In this document: positions 42,680 through 55,500 of the stretch, piece by piece | How the letters are laid out: each line of letters starts with the position of its first letter | Numbering within the stretch: the stretch's first letter is position 1 | Origin: Apostichopus japonicus | Taxonomy: Eukaryota > Echinodermata > Holothuroidea > Aspidochirotida > Stichopodidae | Direction: 5' to 3' | Length of the DNA stretch: 64,000 bases | Assembly (NCBI RefSeq): GCF_037975245.1 | Contig: NC_092574.1 | Location: 7,124,713-7,188,712, forward strand | Notes under the pieces: model-generated | Databases searched by the model: none | What the model was told of the DNA's origin: nothing | Seen by the model: the letters and a program-made list of their open reading frames with translations, nothing else | Position numbers and translations under genes: made by a program

Positions 42680-43560
42680 ACCAGAGGTATACCAAGAGTG
42701 TACCAAGAGTCATGGCCACAAGGGCATCACGAGTGCACCACGAATGTGCAACCAATGTGCCACGAGTGTGCCACGAGTGTACCACGAGTGTACAACGATC
42801 ACGAGTGCACCACGAATGTGTGCTACCAATGTGTCACGAGTGTGCCACGCCACGAGTTTGCCTTGAGTGTACCACAAGTGTATCACTAGTGTACCACGAG
42901 TGTAAAACGTTCGCCACGATCACAAGTGCACCACGAATGTGCCACGAGTGTGCTCCGAGTGTGCCACGAGTGTACCACGTGTGTGCCACGAGTGTGCCAC
43001 GTGTGTGCCACGTGTGTGCCACGAGTGTGCCACGAGTGTGCAACGATTACAAGTGCACCACGAATGTGCTACCAAAGTGCCACGAGTGTGCCTCGAGTGT
43101 GCTCCGAGTGTGCCACGAGTGTGCTATCAATGTGCCACGAGTGTGTCATGAGTGTGCCACGATCTCAGGTTACCAATGTACCACGAATGTGCTAACAATG
43201 TGCCACGAGTGTACCACGAATGTGCTATCAATGTGCCACGAGTGTGTCACGAGTGTACCATGAGTGTGCCACGATCTCAGGCTACCAATGTACCACGAAT
43301 GTGCTATCAATGTGCCACGAGTGTGCCACGAGTGTGCCACGAGTGTGCCACGAGTGTGCCACGAGTGTGCTACCAATGTGCCACGAGTGTGTCACGAGTG
43401 TACCATGAGTGTGCCACGATCTCAGGCTACCAATGTACCACGAATGTGCTATCAATGTGCCGAGTGTGCAACGATCACAAGTGCACCACGAATGTGCTAC
43501 CAATGCTACACGGGTGAGTCACGAGTGTACCATGAGTGTGCCACGATCTCAGGCTACAAT
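42680..43560 (+). repeat. 11-bp minisatellite with higher-order structure
   Basis: About 80 units of GTGCCACGAGT and variants (ACC, AAT, TCA substitutions). A longer motif, CCACGATCTCAGG.TACCAATG, recurs at 43158, 43269, 43417 and 43541, defining higher-order units of about 111-148 bp. Because 11 is prime to 3, every plus frame repeats the same 11-residue peptide (CHECATSVPRV register). This explains overlapping frames of up to 183 codons without any being a gene. Confidence 0.93.
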
Positions 43561-44506
43561 TGCACGGTGCACCAATGGTTTACCACGAAAGCACCACGTC
43601 GGGTTTTCCTGTCTATACTAAACTTGTATATCACAACTGTGCCTCGACTTTAACCAGTTTAGGTCACACCCTTTCCCCCATGATAACAATATTTTGTGAT
43701 ATAAACTGTAATGCCATTGACAAAAATGTCAACACAAACCAAGAAATGTTTTGTGGTGTCCTGTGTACGCTCGAAACAAGCATGACTTTTTTCGCGAGGT
43801 CACGATATGTTCTGAGATTTACTCTGTAGACCTGTTTTAGAGTATTTTCATAGATATATGGATCTAATCAGAGTTATATTTAGACAGATATTTAGATATA
43901 AACTTCCCGCAATAAATCGAATGGATTTGGATTTTAATTCATCGTCAAGGATGCTTATGTTCTTAGAATTTGAAGTAAAATGGCCAAACTTTCCAAGTGT
44001 AGTAGTACTGCTCGTGAACCGGAGATGTACCCCAATACAGCCTGGGAACTGAATTGCAAATGGAAGTGTAATAAACACAAACCAATCTCTTTTGACTTCA
44101 GGCAAGCATAAACTTTGCTATTACTAGGGAATATTTTACTTTCCCGAGAAACTGATTACAATGTGTTTTTTTTTATTATTATAATAATTGCAAGAGGAAG
44201 GCCGTGTCTTGGAAGCACTTTTGTCTTTACGAAGAAGAAACAAAGAAAAATTTGAAACGAATAATCAAGGTTAGACTTTAATTTACTAAATGAAAGTGAT
44301 TATCAATCTCAAAGGAGACCGTACTCATAATCGCCAAATTCATCTCTAGTCCTTCGAATTTGTTTTAATCATCACATTTACAGATATATATTAATTAACG
44401 GTAGGAGAGAGTACCAAAGAGCACCATGATGTTGTGACGTCACGTCAGTAAATAAACACGAGGTACGGAATGTAGCCATTGTGTTCTCGCTTAAAATATC
44501 GAATAA
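43561..44506. other. Gene-free stretch
   Basis: An open segment on both strands at about 43850-44100 is unrecognised. One perfect CRE is at 44435-44442. Confidence 0.4.
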
Positions 44507-44804
44507 CGAATCTATCTATCCGTCCGTCCGTCCGTCCGTCCGTCCGTCCGTCCGTCCGTCCGTCCGTCCGTCCGTCCGTCCGTCCGTCCGTCCGTCCGTC
44601 CGTCCGTCCGTCCGTCCGTCCGTCCGTCCGTCCGTCCGTCCGTCCGTCCGTCCGTCCGTCCGTCCGTCCGTCCGTCCGTCCGTCCGTCCGTCCGTCCGTC
44701 CGTCCGTCCGTCCGTCCGTCCATCCATCCACCAATCCACCCACCAATCGACCCACCCACCCATCCATCCATCTATCCATCCATCTATCCATCCATCCATC
44801 CATA
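44507..44804. repeat. (CCGT)n tetranucleotide array grading into (CCAT)n
   Basis: Short (TCTA)n, then about 50 near-perfect CCGT units (44519-44719), then CCAT/CCAC variants. Each CCGT unit carries one CpG. Frames of about 110 codons on both strands come from the repeat. Confidence 0.97.
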
Positions 44805-47586
44805 TGTCTATCTTTGAGTTGCACCAGTGATGTTCTTGCTGCAACCTCTGTATACATTACTGAATACGAGACTTTTGTTCATCTTTAAGAGCAATTTAAT
44901 TGGATCAAGTTCAGCTATGACTTCCACTTTAGGTCGACTGACGTAAATTCATCTCACTACCGTTCAAGTGGCTGACGTTTCATTCGGTTATTTTTAAGCT
45001 TCCCCTTGTGAAGACAAGATAACCTCGTTCAAATTCATCAGGCTTACGCTTAGCCCTTCACACTTTTTGTTCAGGTTATTCCATCCTATGTCAGTTCGTC
45101 TAACTTACGTGCAACAATATACCGTAATTCTAATGCAAAGTGACCTATATTAAACATCTCTTGAGTTGAATATAACCCAAGTAAAGTAAGGTTAATGCAG
45201 CCCTACTCGTTAAAGTTTACTTCACTTAACTTCAGCTGACTTCAGTACAGTTTGAGTAGATCTGACTTCATTCAATCTCAAATTTCTCCAAGAGTTAGTC
45301 AATGTTTATGTTCAAGTTCTATTTCTTGTTATTTTAACTTAATTTTACTTAACATCAAGTTGTGTATGCATGATCTTGGCACAATTTTCATATCGTGTCA
45401 AATCTGTAGAAAATATTAAATATCTCTATATCGTTTACTTGAAGTTGAATTTTGTCATGCATGCCCAAGGCTAAAACTTTCATTAGAACGGTTTGATATA
45501 TGACTAAATCGGATTTCACTCGAAATTTCTTTAATCAATGCTGTGATCTGAAAAGCATGAGGTGGAGATATGTGATGACAACATCATACATAAGTGGTAA
45601 TGATTAATGAGAGCCCATAAGGAAAATGTCTGTCGATTGATCCAATATGACGTCCGCGTGTTTATGAAATGTATTCTACGACCAACATTCGGATTGCCCA
45701 GACACTCATCAGGTGCTTCTCACGTGTAGCAGTATTTGATATTAAACTAATAAACTATACGTTATAACGTCAAAATATGCATCGAGAAATCAAAATAAAC
45801 CGAACAAACGTTGCTGAAAACTTAACAAAATAGCTAACTGTGATTAGGATATCTAACTTTGACAGGAAATTCTACTAAAATAATGCATAGGACGTTTAAA
45901 AGATGTATGTAAACATATATTCTGGTTTCGCGCAACACATACATTAGAGAGTAAACGACAGCTGATGATGACACAATACACGACGACCTCTTCAGCGACT
46001 ATATGCTCTCGCTTGATACAGTCAAGAATGTTGTGTATGACTCTTACAGTATAGTTCTAATACTGAAAATAAAAATTCATTAAATGCTGCATCAAAAAGT
46101 CTAGCATATCTTTCTGCTTAATACGATCGATGATATATGTATGCCCCAAGCATGAATGAAGGATTCGAGATTTAAACATGCAGAAGATTATCTTTAATGC
46201 AATTACCGATTATGACCACTCAAAACTGTACATGCGTTAAGTATAGCAAAATTGACTACTAAACATACCAGAACTAGACAACATATTTGATACATTATAT
46301 CTCTTAATTGATGTACAGAACATCCTTTAATTCTTTTTAGTACTATCTTACCATGCAACAGTTCAGAATGCCTTAACGTACAATGTTGAAAATGTTTATA
46401 TATAATCTATATGTTTATATATATATTTTTTTTAGCACACTTTGAAATGGTAGCTGACATATTCCCTACACAAAAACGTCTGGAAATATTCTATAATTTT
46501 GTGTCCTTGTATCACGTGAAAGATGATATTGCAATACTACTTTAACAACACATTAGTTAAGGTATTTAAAGACACAACGAGCCGAATTTGAAATGAATGA
46601 GGCTATAAATCAGTTTAACTTTATTCTTTAGTAATGCGCCAAGAGAAAACACTACAATTATTTTGTGAGATATACTTCACATACTATTCGTTAAAACTTA
46701 GAATAACTGGAAATTACCGTAATTTTTTGTGTTTGTGACTATATATAAAGGTAAATGCTCTATCGAAAAGTTGTATACCTGAAAAAGAAAATTGATAAAA
46801 CAATCCAATTTAGTCCTTATTTCCGTATTCTTTCTTCTTCTTATTACCTTCCATTGTCTTGCACTTTGCTCCCCTCTTTGGATTCAGAAATAAAGAATCC
46901 AACAAATATTTAGTTGGATATCTGAATTACTTATACCTCGAAAGCCTATAAAAATATAACTTTTTTTTGGAAGGCGTCTGCAGGGAAAAATCATGCTGCC
47001 AAAACATGAATCAATTTCCTGTATTCCGCATCCTCTGAGACGGGGATTTTTTTCGTCACCTGTTCATATAGTTATTCATCTTCTTTTGATGGCTCTATAG
47101 TGTACAGTCTGCTATAGAGACGCCGTGTACATATATCGCAGAGCTGCGCGCGACCTGGAAATTTATCTCATAATTTAATGAAAGTTCCAATTGAAAAGGA
47201 GCATGAAGCTATATACGGTTCTATATATTATCCATTTCTAAGGCATTGATTTCCCATATAGGTTAAGAGTGAACACTGTATAATGGAGTTATACGTAACC
47301 ATGACACTTAACAATGGTGGTCATGTCTGGTCACATATTCTCAAGGTCATATATGACTTTATTCAGAACAACCTCTTTGTTTGTTGGTCCTGTAAAAAAA
47401 ATAGAAAAAAGAAAGCTATATTTATCACGATTGTTATCTATGTATATTGCTTTCGGTTTGTGAATGTTAACAATTCTTTTGCTTATCAAGCTGTTTTGTC
47501 GAAGTCATCGTTTGCTTCAAGTATGTGTGATGGAGTCGCCTGTTACACTCTATACGTTAGTCAATGAACGACATTAAATTCGTCAC
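44805..47586. other. Gene-free stretch within proposed gene B intron 1
   Basis: Ordinary AT-rich sequence. An unrecognised frame at 47283-47567. No element supported. Confidence 0.4.
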
Positions 47587-47733
47587 AGTACGAACCTCTG
47601 GACAGAATCAGTGTCCATAGCCTATCTGGTTAGGGTTCAATTAGGGTGCATATAGGGTGCATATATATATATAACGCCTACAGTGGAATTACGACCTTCC
47701 CTTACCGGTTTCGAACCTCTGGACATACAATCA
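47587..47733 (+). repeat. Partial tandem copy of the SINE 5' region
   Basis: CGAACCTCTGGACA, AATCAG.GTCCATAGCCTA and GGTTAGGGT occur here and again at 47711-47757, directly before and inside the SINE head. This indicates a broken upstream copy or a duplication of the insertion site with part of the head. A short TA run (47662-47674) separates the copies. Confidence 0.6.
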
Positions 47734-47875
47734 GCGTCCATAGCCTAGTGGTTAGGGTGTCTGCATATAAAGCGGGAGGCCTGGGTTCGAATCCCGGTGG
47801 GAGGCTGCAGGTTTTTCCACTGTTCTGGATTTTTCAACTCACTACGATTTCAATTATATATAAATTTATTTAAAT
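47734..47875 (+). repeat. tRNA-derived SINE, copy 1
   Basis: The first 73 nt resemble a tRNA: A-box-like TAGCCTAGTGGTTAGGGTG, a possible 5-bp anticodon stem with loop ATATAAA, and a B box GGTTCGAATCCC within a paired T arm. The acceptor stem is imperfect. The tRNA-unrelated body (TTTTTCCACTGTTCTGG then TTTTCAACTC and TACGATTTCAA) is shared with the copy at 52.55 kb. The tail runs into AT-rich sequence. It lies in the proposed intron 1 of gene B. Confidence 0.75.
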
Positions 47876-50800
47876 CCAAATAAATCCATTTTGTGCGGTA
47901 GTGAGTACATTTCAGTACACAGGTTACACCATTCTAAAGTTATTGCAATGCATGTTATACCTTCTCACGCAAACATGTCTGCCATGGACGGCTATATACG
48001 TTAAGTGGTTACGTCAATGGTTTGCGTTGATTATTTCAAACGATTGCAGCTCATCCACACTAACTCTGATCTCATTTGCAAACCAGTGTAAATTTTTGAT
48101 GTAAATCAAAAAACCCCGAGGGCTTTATCGGAATCATGTTCGTAGTCTTGAATGAGCCCATGCATAAGAAATAACTATACACATTAAGATCTCGCGGGGC
48201 GTTGGTCGGTTGTTATATGTTTTTAACCATATGTTGGTTACGCCATTCTTTCCCGGAAGAAATCTCCCAAAAGAGTTGGATGTTAGATTCATCCTCCAGG
48301 TAGGCTGCAGTTGCCCCATGGTAGATAATACAGGTATAGGTCTAAGTAGGTGTCCTACTCTCATTATATTCTCTGATATGCAACATGCGGAAATAAAAGA
48401 TGCACATGGGGACGGGGGAGGGAGGGGGGCTTTGTCATCCTTATGAGACACCTTAGAGTGACTAAGATTGAATCAAAATGGCTGCAGGACAATTCATTTC
48501 CGCCCCCAACCAAATAATAACTCAAATAAAACAAAATAGAAAAATAATAAAACGAGATCATCATTACTGGTAATATCAAAATATGTAAAACTATAAGGTA
48601 AAGAAAGCAATAACTAAACCCAGATATCATTGCGTTCCCCATGGTAACCTTTTTACACCACGCAAAGACATGAACATAACATTATTTTATTACTTTGTTA
48701 TAATTAGTTTTGTGAAACGTGTTTGCTTTCCGAGTTATGAAATTATACGTTACTCTTTCAAGAACATATAATGATTAGAGCTTAGGCGCATAAGCCTACC
48801 ATAGTAAGTATTCGAAGAGATGGCACGTATTGTATATACATGGTATTTTGAGATGGATGTTGTGCTTACCTGGTTGTGTCAATTACCGGTCAGTAATATC
48901 TTTTATGGTGAGAAACAATCATATTATGGTAATCGTATAAGAACTATGCACTTAAAGTAAGTGAATCATAGTGTGGGGTGTGGAAAACAACATATATGTA
49001 GGCTTATTATTGAAACTGCGACCAGATTGACTGATATTTAACATATTTTTCCTATTATTTGTTTTTAACCCTAGTATGAATATTAATTTCTTCTTACTTC
49101 AATTCACCCAGTTGGGATGATTTTTTCTTTATTGTAGTGACATGTCCCGCTTTCAGAGCACTCGTACGAGCAGTATGAACATCATGTTTCTATCAGATCA
49201 AGGTTATGAACTGTTTGTACTGTCAATACCAGTGCTTTGAAGCATGATATTGGAGTACAGTTTAGAGAGGTATTAGCATTAGGAAAATGTCCAAACTGGC
49301 TATAAAATTGCTGAATTATTAAAGTTGAATCACGTACCCCCACCCCCTCCCCCACCCCCATCCCGGACAATCTCAAGCAGTGAATTCTCGCTCCGTTCTT
49401 TTGCAACTATTTACTGCATATACCACCGCAAACTATGGGCTATATCGACGTAATACTGTTTCGCCGAATTATAATTGAGGTACAAACCAATTTATAGACG
49501 CGAAACCTTTATTTGAGTATCTCACCGTGTGAAACACTTTACAAAGACAGTGTAGGGAAGGAAGGAATGAAGGAAGTACCAGCAACAGGGAAAGTCAAAC
49601 TGCATTTAACTAACCTTGACCACGTTTTGCCATATACGGAGCTGATTAGGCATTTTGCTTCTTCTATTAGTATCTATTGTCATTAGAAACGACATAATTT
49701 ACTTTTAGATCTGAAATTCATGGCAGGTTAGAACTACTTTGTAAGAAAAGAAATTCCTCCGATAATTATCAACTTCAAGGATATATAACTGTTTGAATAT
49801 GTGAGACTTATATTATAATGCTGCACTCAATGTTACTTCTTTTTTCTTTTTCTTCTTCTTCTCTGTAAGACACCTATTTGGAAATTTGTAGATGACTTGG
49901 GCAGTTCAAGACAAATTTCTATTTTTTTTGTTAATCTCAAACCTTGAAATTTAAATGTAGGCCGTTGTGGTTATTTGTGTCAGGCGAGAGAAAATGAAAC
50001 AGCTCAAATGTCTGTTAAATATGACGCCAAATTCCCATGGAAATTTACGATGCATATGTCATATATGGTTATAATCGACAGTCCATTAACACATTTTCTG
50101 TTTGGGTAATATCAATACATCCTATATTTCTGGCAATAAGCAGCTGGGATTAGCTTGAATAATTAGCAAAAGGCATTGTGTAGTAGTCAGGAGAATATTA
50201 TACACTTGGTTTAAATGGTAACGTTTTTTATTGGCGTTGGAATCTGAAGTCTCACTCTTATAAAAAAAAACAGAATAAATAAGATTCATACTTTAAAGCG
50301 TTTGTATGTCGAAAAACAAATCAAGAAACCTTTATATAATGCCAAAATAATTTCACGGGCGGATCCATGACTTTTCAAAGGAGGGAGGTATCGCTTGAGG
50401 ACGTTGAATGACGATTTCGGTTTGTTGTTCACTACTAGTCAACCTCCACCCCCTTCCCCATCACCCAATGCGGACGCTCCTCGTGGTCCTACTCACACTT
50501 AATCTGAAACATACCTACGCAGCTCTTTTAAGATAAATTTTAAGATAAAAGAATGAAACCAAACATGAGTGGAAGTGACAATTATAATCTATCCTATAAT
50601 AACAACGCAATATAAAACACCTAATAATTTATTCAAGATAGGTTTATAACTAATAGAAATGTCGAATACTACTATAGGTTTTTACTATACACAATAAAGT
50701 ACAACTTATATATACGCCGGTATTGTAGCTTGTACTCTACACGTGTTAATAGTTTTTGTCAACATATCAAAGACGCTCGACAAACGTGTTCGAAAACCCG

Positions 50801-50897
50801 CTGAGCAAATCTATAAAAATACCACCAAAACTGCTTTGGTTTCATCGATTCATCCGTAATCCGTACGTTATGTTTCCTCTGCGGTATGTTTACGCCC

Positions 50898-50898
<1 letters not shown>
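47876..50898. other. Gene-free stretch within proposed gene B intron 1
   Basis: Overlapping frames at 48134-48451 (minus) and 48210-48446 (plus) are unrecognised. A GGCGGATCCATGACTTTTCA block at about 50358 with C-rich sequence to about 50500 resembles the end of a degenerate MITE, but no partner end or target duplication was found. Confidence 0.35.

Positions 50899-50985
<87 letters not shown>
50899..50985. repeat. (TA)n microsatellite
   Basis: TA array with one TATGTA break. Confidence 0.95.
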
Positions 50986-50988
<3 letters not shown>

Positions 50989-52510
50989 TTATATTAACCA
51001 ATTATTTTCCCGGTTATGTACTATATTTTACTATGGCATGTGTTTAAGCAGGTGTATACGCAAGGTGTGATCAGAATTACAAATTAGTGCAAAATGGGGT
51101 GATTACTGTTTCATTTATAGTATCACATAACTACATCACATATATATATATTAGTTTTTTGATACTATATGTATCATACATCATTATAATATAATAAGGT
51201 GTACCGTGTTGGGATTATAACTCTATAATCACAGGGAAAGTTTAGTGAACGTTAATACGACGTATAGGGGGCACATATAACACAGTCCCATTGAAACAGG
51301 TAGGTCAGGAAGGGAGTTGGGTGTGGGGGGGGGGTAAGGGGAGATAAAAAGGTACCGTAGTTCGTATCACCTAAATGCGATGAAAGAGGCCTTTAAAGAG
51401 ACACATTTGACCAGAACATAGTTTGTCAGGGATTAAAACTCAAACCTGAACGATTCTGCAGTAATTATACGACCATGTTAAGACATATGATGTGATTTTG
51501 TTGCTGTCAAGATTGTGTTGAATATTGTTCACTCAAACTACATTTAAGCGTAACGTGTCAGTGACAATCAACGGCGTATCCTTCGATCCTTGCTTAGTCT
51601 CGTTTAGAAAGCAAGGAAGTAGATTGGCTACAATAAGATGTGACTATATAAAACCTATAACAACATTACAAGACTTGTCTTCCATCGACTGAGCTATCCA
51701 GCTCTTTGCTGGGGATGTTTTATTTATCTTAATTTTATTGTGGTTGATAATTAATTTGCATACATTAACTTGCTTATTATTGGTTCGGTGATTTTACTTA
51801 CAGTTTGCTGAAGCCACGTGCTATTGTAACAAGGTGTAAAGTGAACAAATGATTACTTTGCTTCTTATACTGCGTTTAAACATTTAATATTTATACTCAT
51901 TTATAACCTATAATACATGATGTGAACGTTTCATGCCTGTGTATAGACAGAGAAAAGTGTTATAACACAGTGTTAAGAATTCATCATGCAATCAATGTGT
52001 TACAGCTAACAAAATGAAGCTAACTGAATAAAATTTGTTTGTTTTTATCTTCTTTGAATTTCTTCTTTTTGCCTGTTTGAAGTCACTTTCATAAAGTCAC
52101 TTTCATATATTCTTCCCAATACGTATTGTGTTAGTGTAATGAGTCTATTTGGCTGTACCAGGGAGTCTTCTAGCCGCTCCATGTATGGTCATATTATAGG
52201 TTAGATTCTCGAAATATAGATCTTAAAACAATCACACTATTGCTACTATGACCGTTTAACTTCATTGTTTTGGCCAATAAGTTTAAAGAAAAATCTAAAG
52301 TTAATTTATTGATGAATATAATGGTACATATGAATCTCATATCAAGCACTTGACCTAAATTATGCCTCAAGTATTCATAGGAGACTTTTCCGCTCTCTAT
52401 GGTTGAGATGCATGCATAATATACATATGGCATCGACATGACCAAAATATCTTTATCTTTATGGAAGTTATATATGTTAAATTAATTTTAAATGCTAATC
52501 ATATCCCGGG
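50986..52510. other. Gene-free stretch within proposed gene B intron 1
   Basis: G run near 51326. No exon or element recognised. Confidence 0.4.
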
Positions 52511-52548
52511 GTATATATATATATATATATACATGTATATATATATAT
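52511..52548. repeat. (TA)n on the 5' side of SINE copy 2
   Basis: TA array with one ACATG break, directly abutting the SINE head. Confidence 0.92.
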
Positions 52549-52786
<238 letters not shown>

Positions 52787-52836
52787 GTTATACGTATTGT
52801 TAACTTTTGATTTGTTATTTTCTTTGTCTTCCTTAG

Positions 52837-52967
52837 TGCCGACAGAATAGACCAAGGTATCTCGAAATACGAGAACAGTGAAAGAATAAAGAATATAACC
52901 CTTGCCCTGAAAAATGTCTTAGACAACTCAACAAGTTACGATATAAGGCTTCGTCCGAGATTTGGAG
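52837..52967 (+). CDS. Gene B coding exon 2: Cys-loop receptor N-terminal helix region
   Basis: This 131-nt exon follows a strong polypyrimidine tract and acceptor (TTTTCTTTGTCTTCCTTAG) and is followed by donor GTAAGG (from 52968). It is entered in phase 2 and left in phase 1, like gene A exon 2. It encodes residues 25-68, with [20 protein letters not shown] continuing into PRFG. This is a close match to the family block LL...SYD.RLRP.FGG of glycine/GABA-type anion channels. Sequons NIT (residue 44) and NST (residue 55) suit an extracellular domain. A SINE bounded by (TA)n arrays lies directly upstream in intron 1. The next, probably 68-bp, exon was not found before the end of the window. Confidence 0.85.
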
Positions 52968-54665
52968 GTAAGGAATTAAGTAATTAATTTACTTGTATCC
53001 ATGACCAATATGATTGCTTTATTTGTTAAGACAATGGTTTAATAGTTAATTATTATGTCAGTCTGAAATATGATAACATCTACCCTAATTATCTGATACA
53101 AAATAGCAAACACTGAATCCATTCAATGTTATCATTTGACATAACTGACTTGTCGGAAATAACTCTTTTCTTGGAATGTGTTTTTACCCGAAACTGGTGG
53201 AACGTAAAATGACGGGTCAAAAGAACGAGGAAAGACATTCTCCATGTGTTAGTGTAGGAATAATAAATTGAGGCAGTTGTAGAAATGTTGCTGGTGTATC
53301 CCAGAGTTATGCAATATAAATTATTTATAAATCACGAGAAAACTTGAAAAATATAGAAATTAATATACAATATTAATATTTATACAGATATTGAATTACA
53401 AGTTTTAAAATTCTAAATTTTATTTCGAAACTGTAGCTGTCGCATTGCTCGGAGATATGGATTATGATATAAAGTATAAAAAATCAAACTGCGGTTTTTT
53501 GTTTGTTATTGAAAATGTAAAAAACAAAACATTTATAACTGCTAAAATGCATTTATTCATATATTGCCTAACTTGAAATAAAATTACATAATGTGTGCTT
53601 CGAATAAAGGAAACAGTTATAAAAATAATAATTATTATCAATGTCACAATTGTAAAAAATAACACATAAGATTAAAGTATAAAATATCAAACTGCGGTGT
53701 TTTTTTGCTGTTGCAAAATGTAAAATAATGCAAGTTAATGTTTGTCAGAGAATGATATAACATACTAATTATGCGAAACTCGCAACGTTTCTCCAATACA
53801 TGAAAATTTTTGTCTGCAAGTGTCTATCATCATAATATCCAAATATTGTAATAACCGAATAATCAACCCATGAAACAAAACAAAAATAAGTTAATAAAAT
53901 ACAACAAAGAGAGAACGAAAGGATTGGGAAAAACTCAAAGAATGACAAAACAGATTTCAAACAAAGCCCTAAGTTACGTTTTCCTCCGTTAAATTGAAGA
54001 TTGGGCTATAATCTAAATGTACCGACTTGAGTAATGTTAGAGCAATACGTTTCCACTCTTTACTAATGGAATTGAACCTAAACTAATACCCATCATTCAA
54101 CAGGGGATGACTTTCTTATGTCTACATGTCACGCAAACTGTGACAGTATGGTGACAAGAGTGGAAATACTTATTGACGTATAGTTTGTCTATCGACTAGG
54201 GATGTTTTGATGAGGGCTAATTACGACTATCAATAATAACCAAGCCATCATAATTCGATGATATTCAATATTTATTTTTTAAAGGCCTGATACAATAATC
54301 ACCTTGCGAACAGTCACACCGTCTAGCAACAATGTAAACAGAGACCCGATTCGCTAGGACATCGACCATATTCCCCCTGGTGCTGTCTGTTTTTCTGGTT
54401 GCTAGGCTACAATGTTTTAAAATGAAACTTCGGTAAACCGAAACAGCTAGTGTTCAATATCACAATAGGGGACTTTCTTGTGATAAGCACATGATATCAT
54501 TCTTTGCCTACCGTAGATTTGGTTAGGTTTGATATAATGATATACTATTGGTTAGGCTTTCTTGATGCTTATTCAGCTGCCCGTAGTATCTGAGCCTCAC
54601 TGTATCGTATTAAAGGCACCCGTTGGTTCAACAACTCTCTCGAAAAATGATATATTTTATAAATA

Positions 54666-54668
<3 letters not shown>
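52968..54668. other. Gene B intron 2, visible part
   Basis: AT-rich. A roughly 50-bp segment (AAAGTATAAAAAATCAAACTGCGG) at 53472 recurs at about 53676. No 68-bp third exon was recognised. Confidence 0.4.

Positions 54669-54703
<35 letters not shown>
54669..54703. repeat. (TA)n microsatellite
   Basis: Short TA array. Confidence 0.9.
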
Positions 54704-54707
<4 letters not shown>

Positions 54708-55150
54708 GTATATATAGATACATAACTCTTGAAACTTGACTCTTGTTCCGATGCTGGTTCGACGATACTAGGAAAGAAGAGGGAAAGAAAAATGAGAAGG
54801 CAATATGATATTTTGTTGTTATAGTTGGAGGCTGTCGTGACCAAACTACCAAACATTCCTTACTAGCAGGGAGGCGCATGGCACAAAACATCCAACAGAT
54901 ATAGTCTAATATTTGATCTTGTCAGGTTATTTCATCACAATTATCTTTAATTGTTTTTTTTTCTAACCGGGAAGAACATCACCACACTGTGAGCTAAATG
55001 ATCTGTGGTAGGCGTCATGCGAGCTCTTTCCGTCCTTTACTATACATGTAGATGTAACATATTCATCTATAGCAGACAACCGCAAATTTGACTACTGTAC
55101 ACACACACATATATATATATATATCTATATAGAAAAATAAATATATATAA
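54704..55150. other. Gene-free stretch
   Basis: No gene or element recognised; CA and TA short runs at 55101-55130. Confidence 0.4.
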
Positions 55151-55500
55151 TGTAACATTTTTATAAAGTCTTCAAGGAAGACTTGTTGTCATGAACAATT
55201 TGATATAATTGCTGTTACATTGTTAACATCATCAGTAACGCATTATATTTCATATAGTTAAATGTGCCCAATTTGCTATACGAAATGTCACAATTTATAA
55301 ACATTAATATCAATATTAGACTAAAGTAGACTTTTGAAGGAAGCATTACTATCAGTTTTGTCAAGAACAATTAGATATAATTTCTGTTACATAGTTAACG
55401 TCATCAGTAACGCATTATATTTCATATATAGTACCATGTGCCCAATTTGCTATATAAAATGTCACAATTTATAAACATTATTACCAAGATTATACGAAAG
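55151..55500 (+). repeat. Two-copy tandem duplication, period about 172 bp
   Basis: GAACAATT.GATATAATT.CTG through ATGTCACAATTTATAAACATTA occurs from 55193 and again from 55365 with scattered substitutions and small indels. Confidence 0.85.

Noticed and set aside
42712-43263. 183-codon Cys-rich frame as a secreted repeat protein
   Set aside because: All three plus frames give the same repeat, explained by the 11-bp unit. There is no leader or splice evidence.
44479-44888. Arg-Pro-Ser-Val and Asp-Gly-Arg-Thr repeat frames
   Set aside because: Translation of (CCGT)n on both strands.
50354-50500. Degenerate MITE starting GGGCGGATCCA
   Set aside because: Only one end is recognisable; no inverted partner or target duplication.
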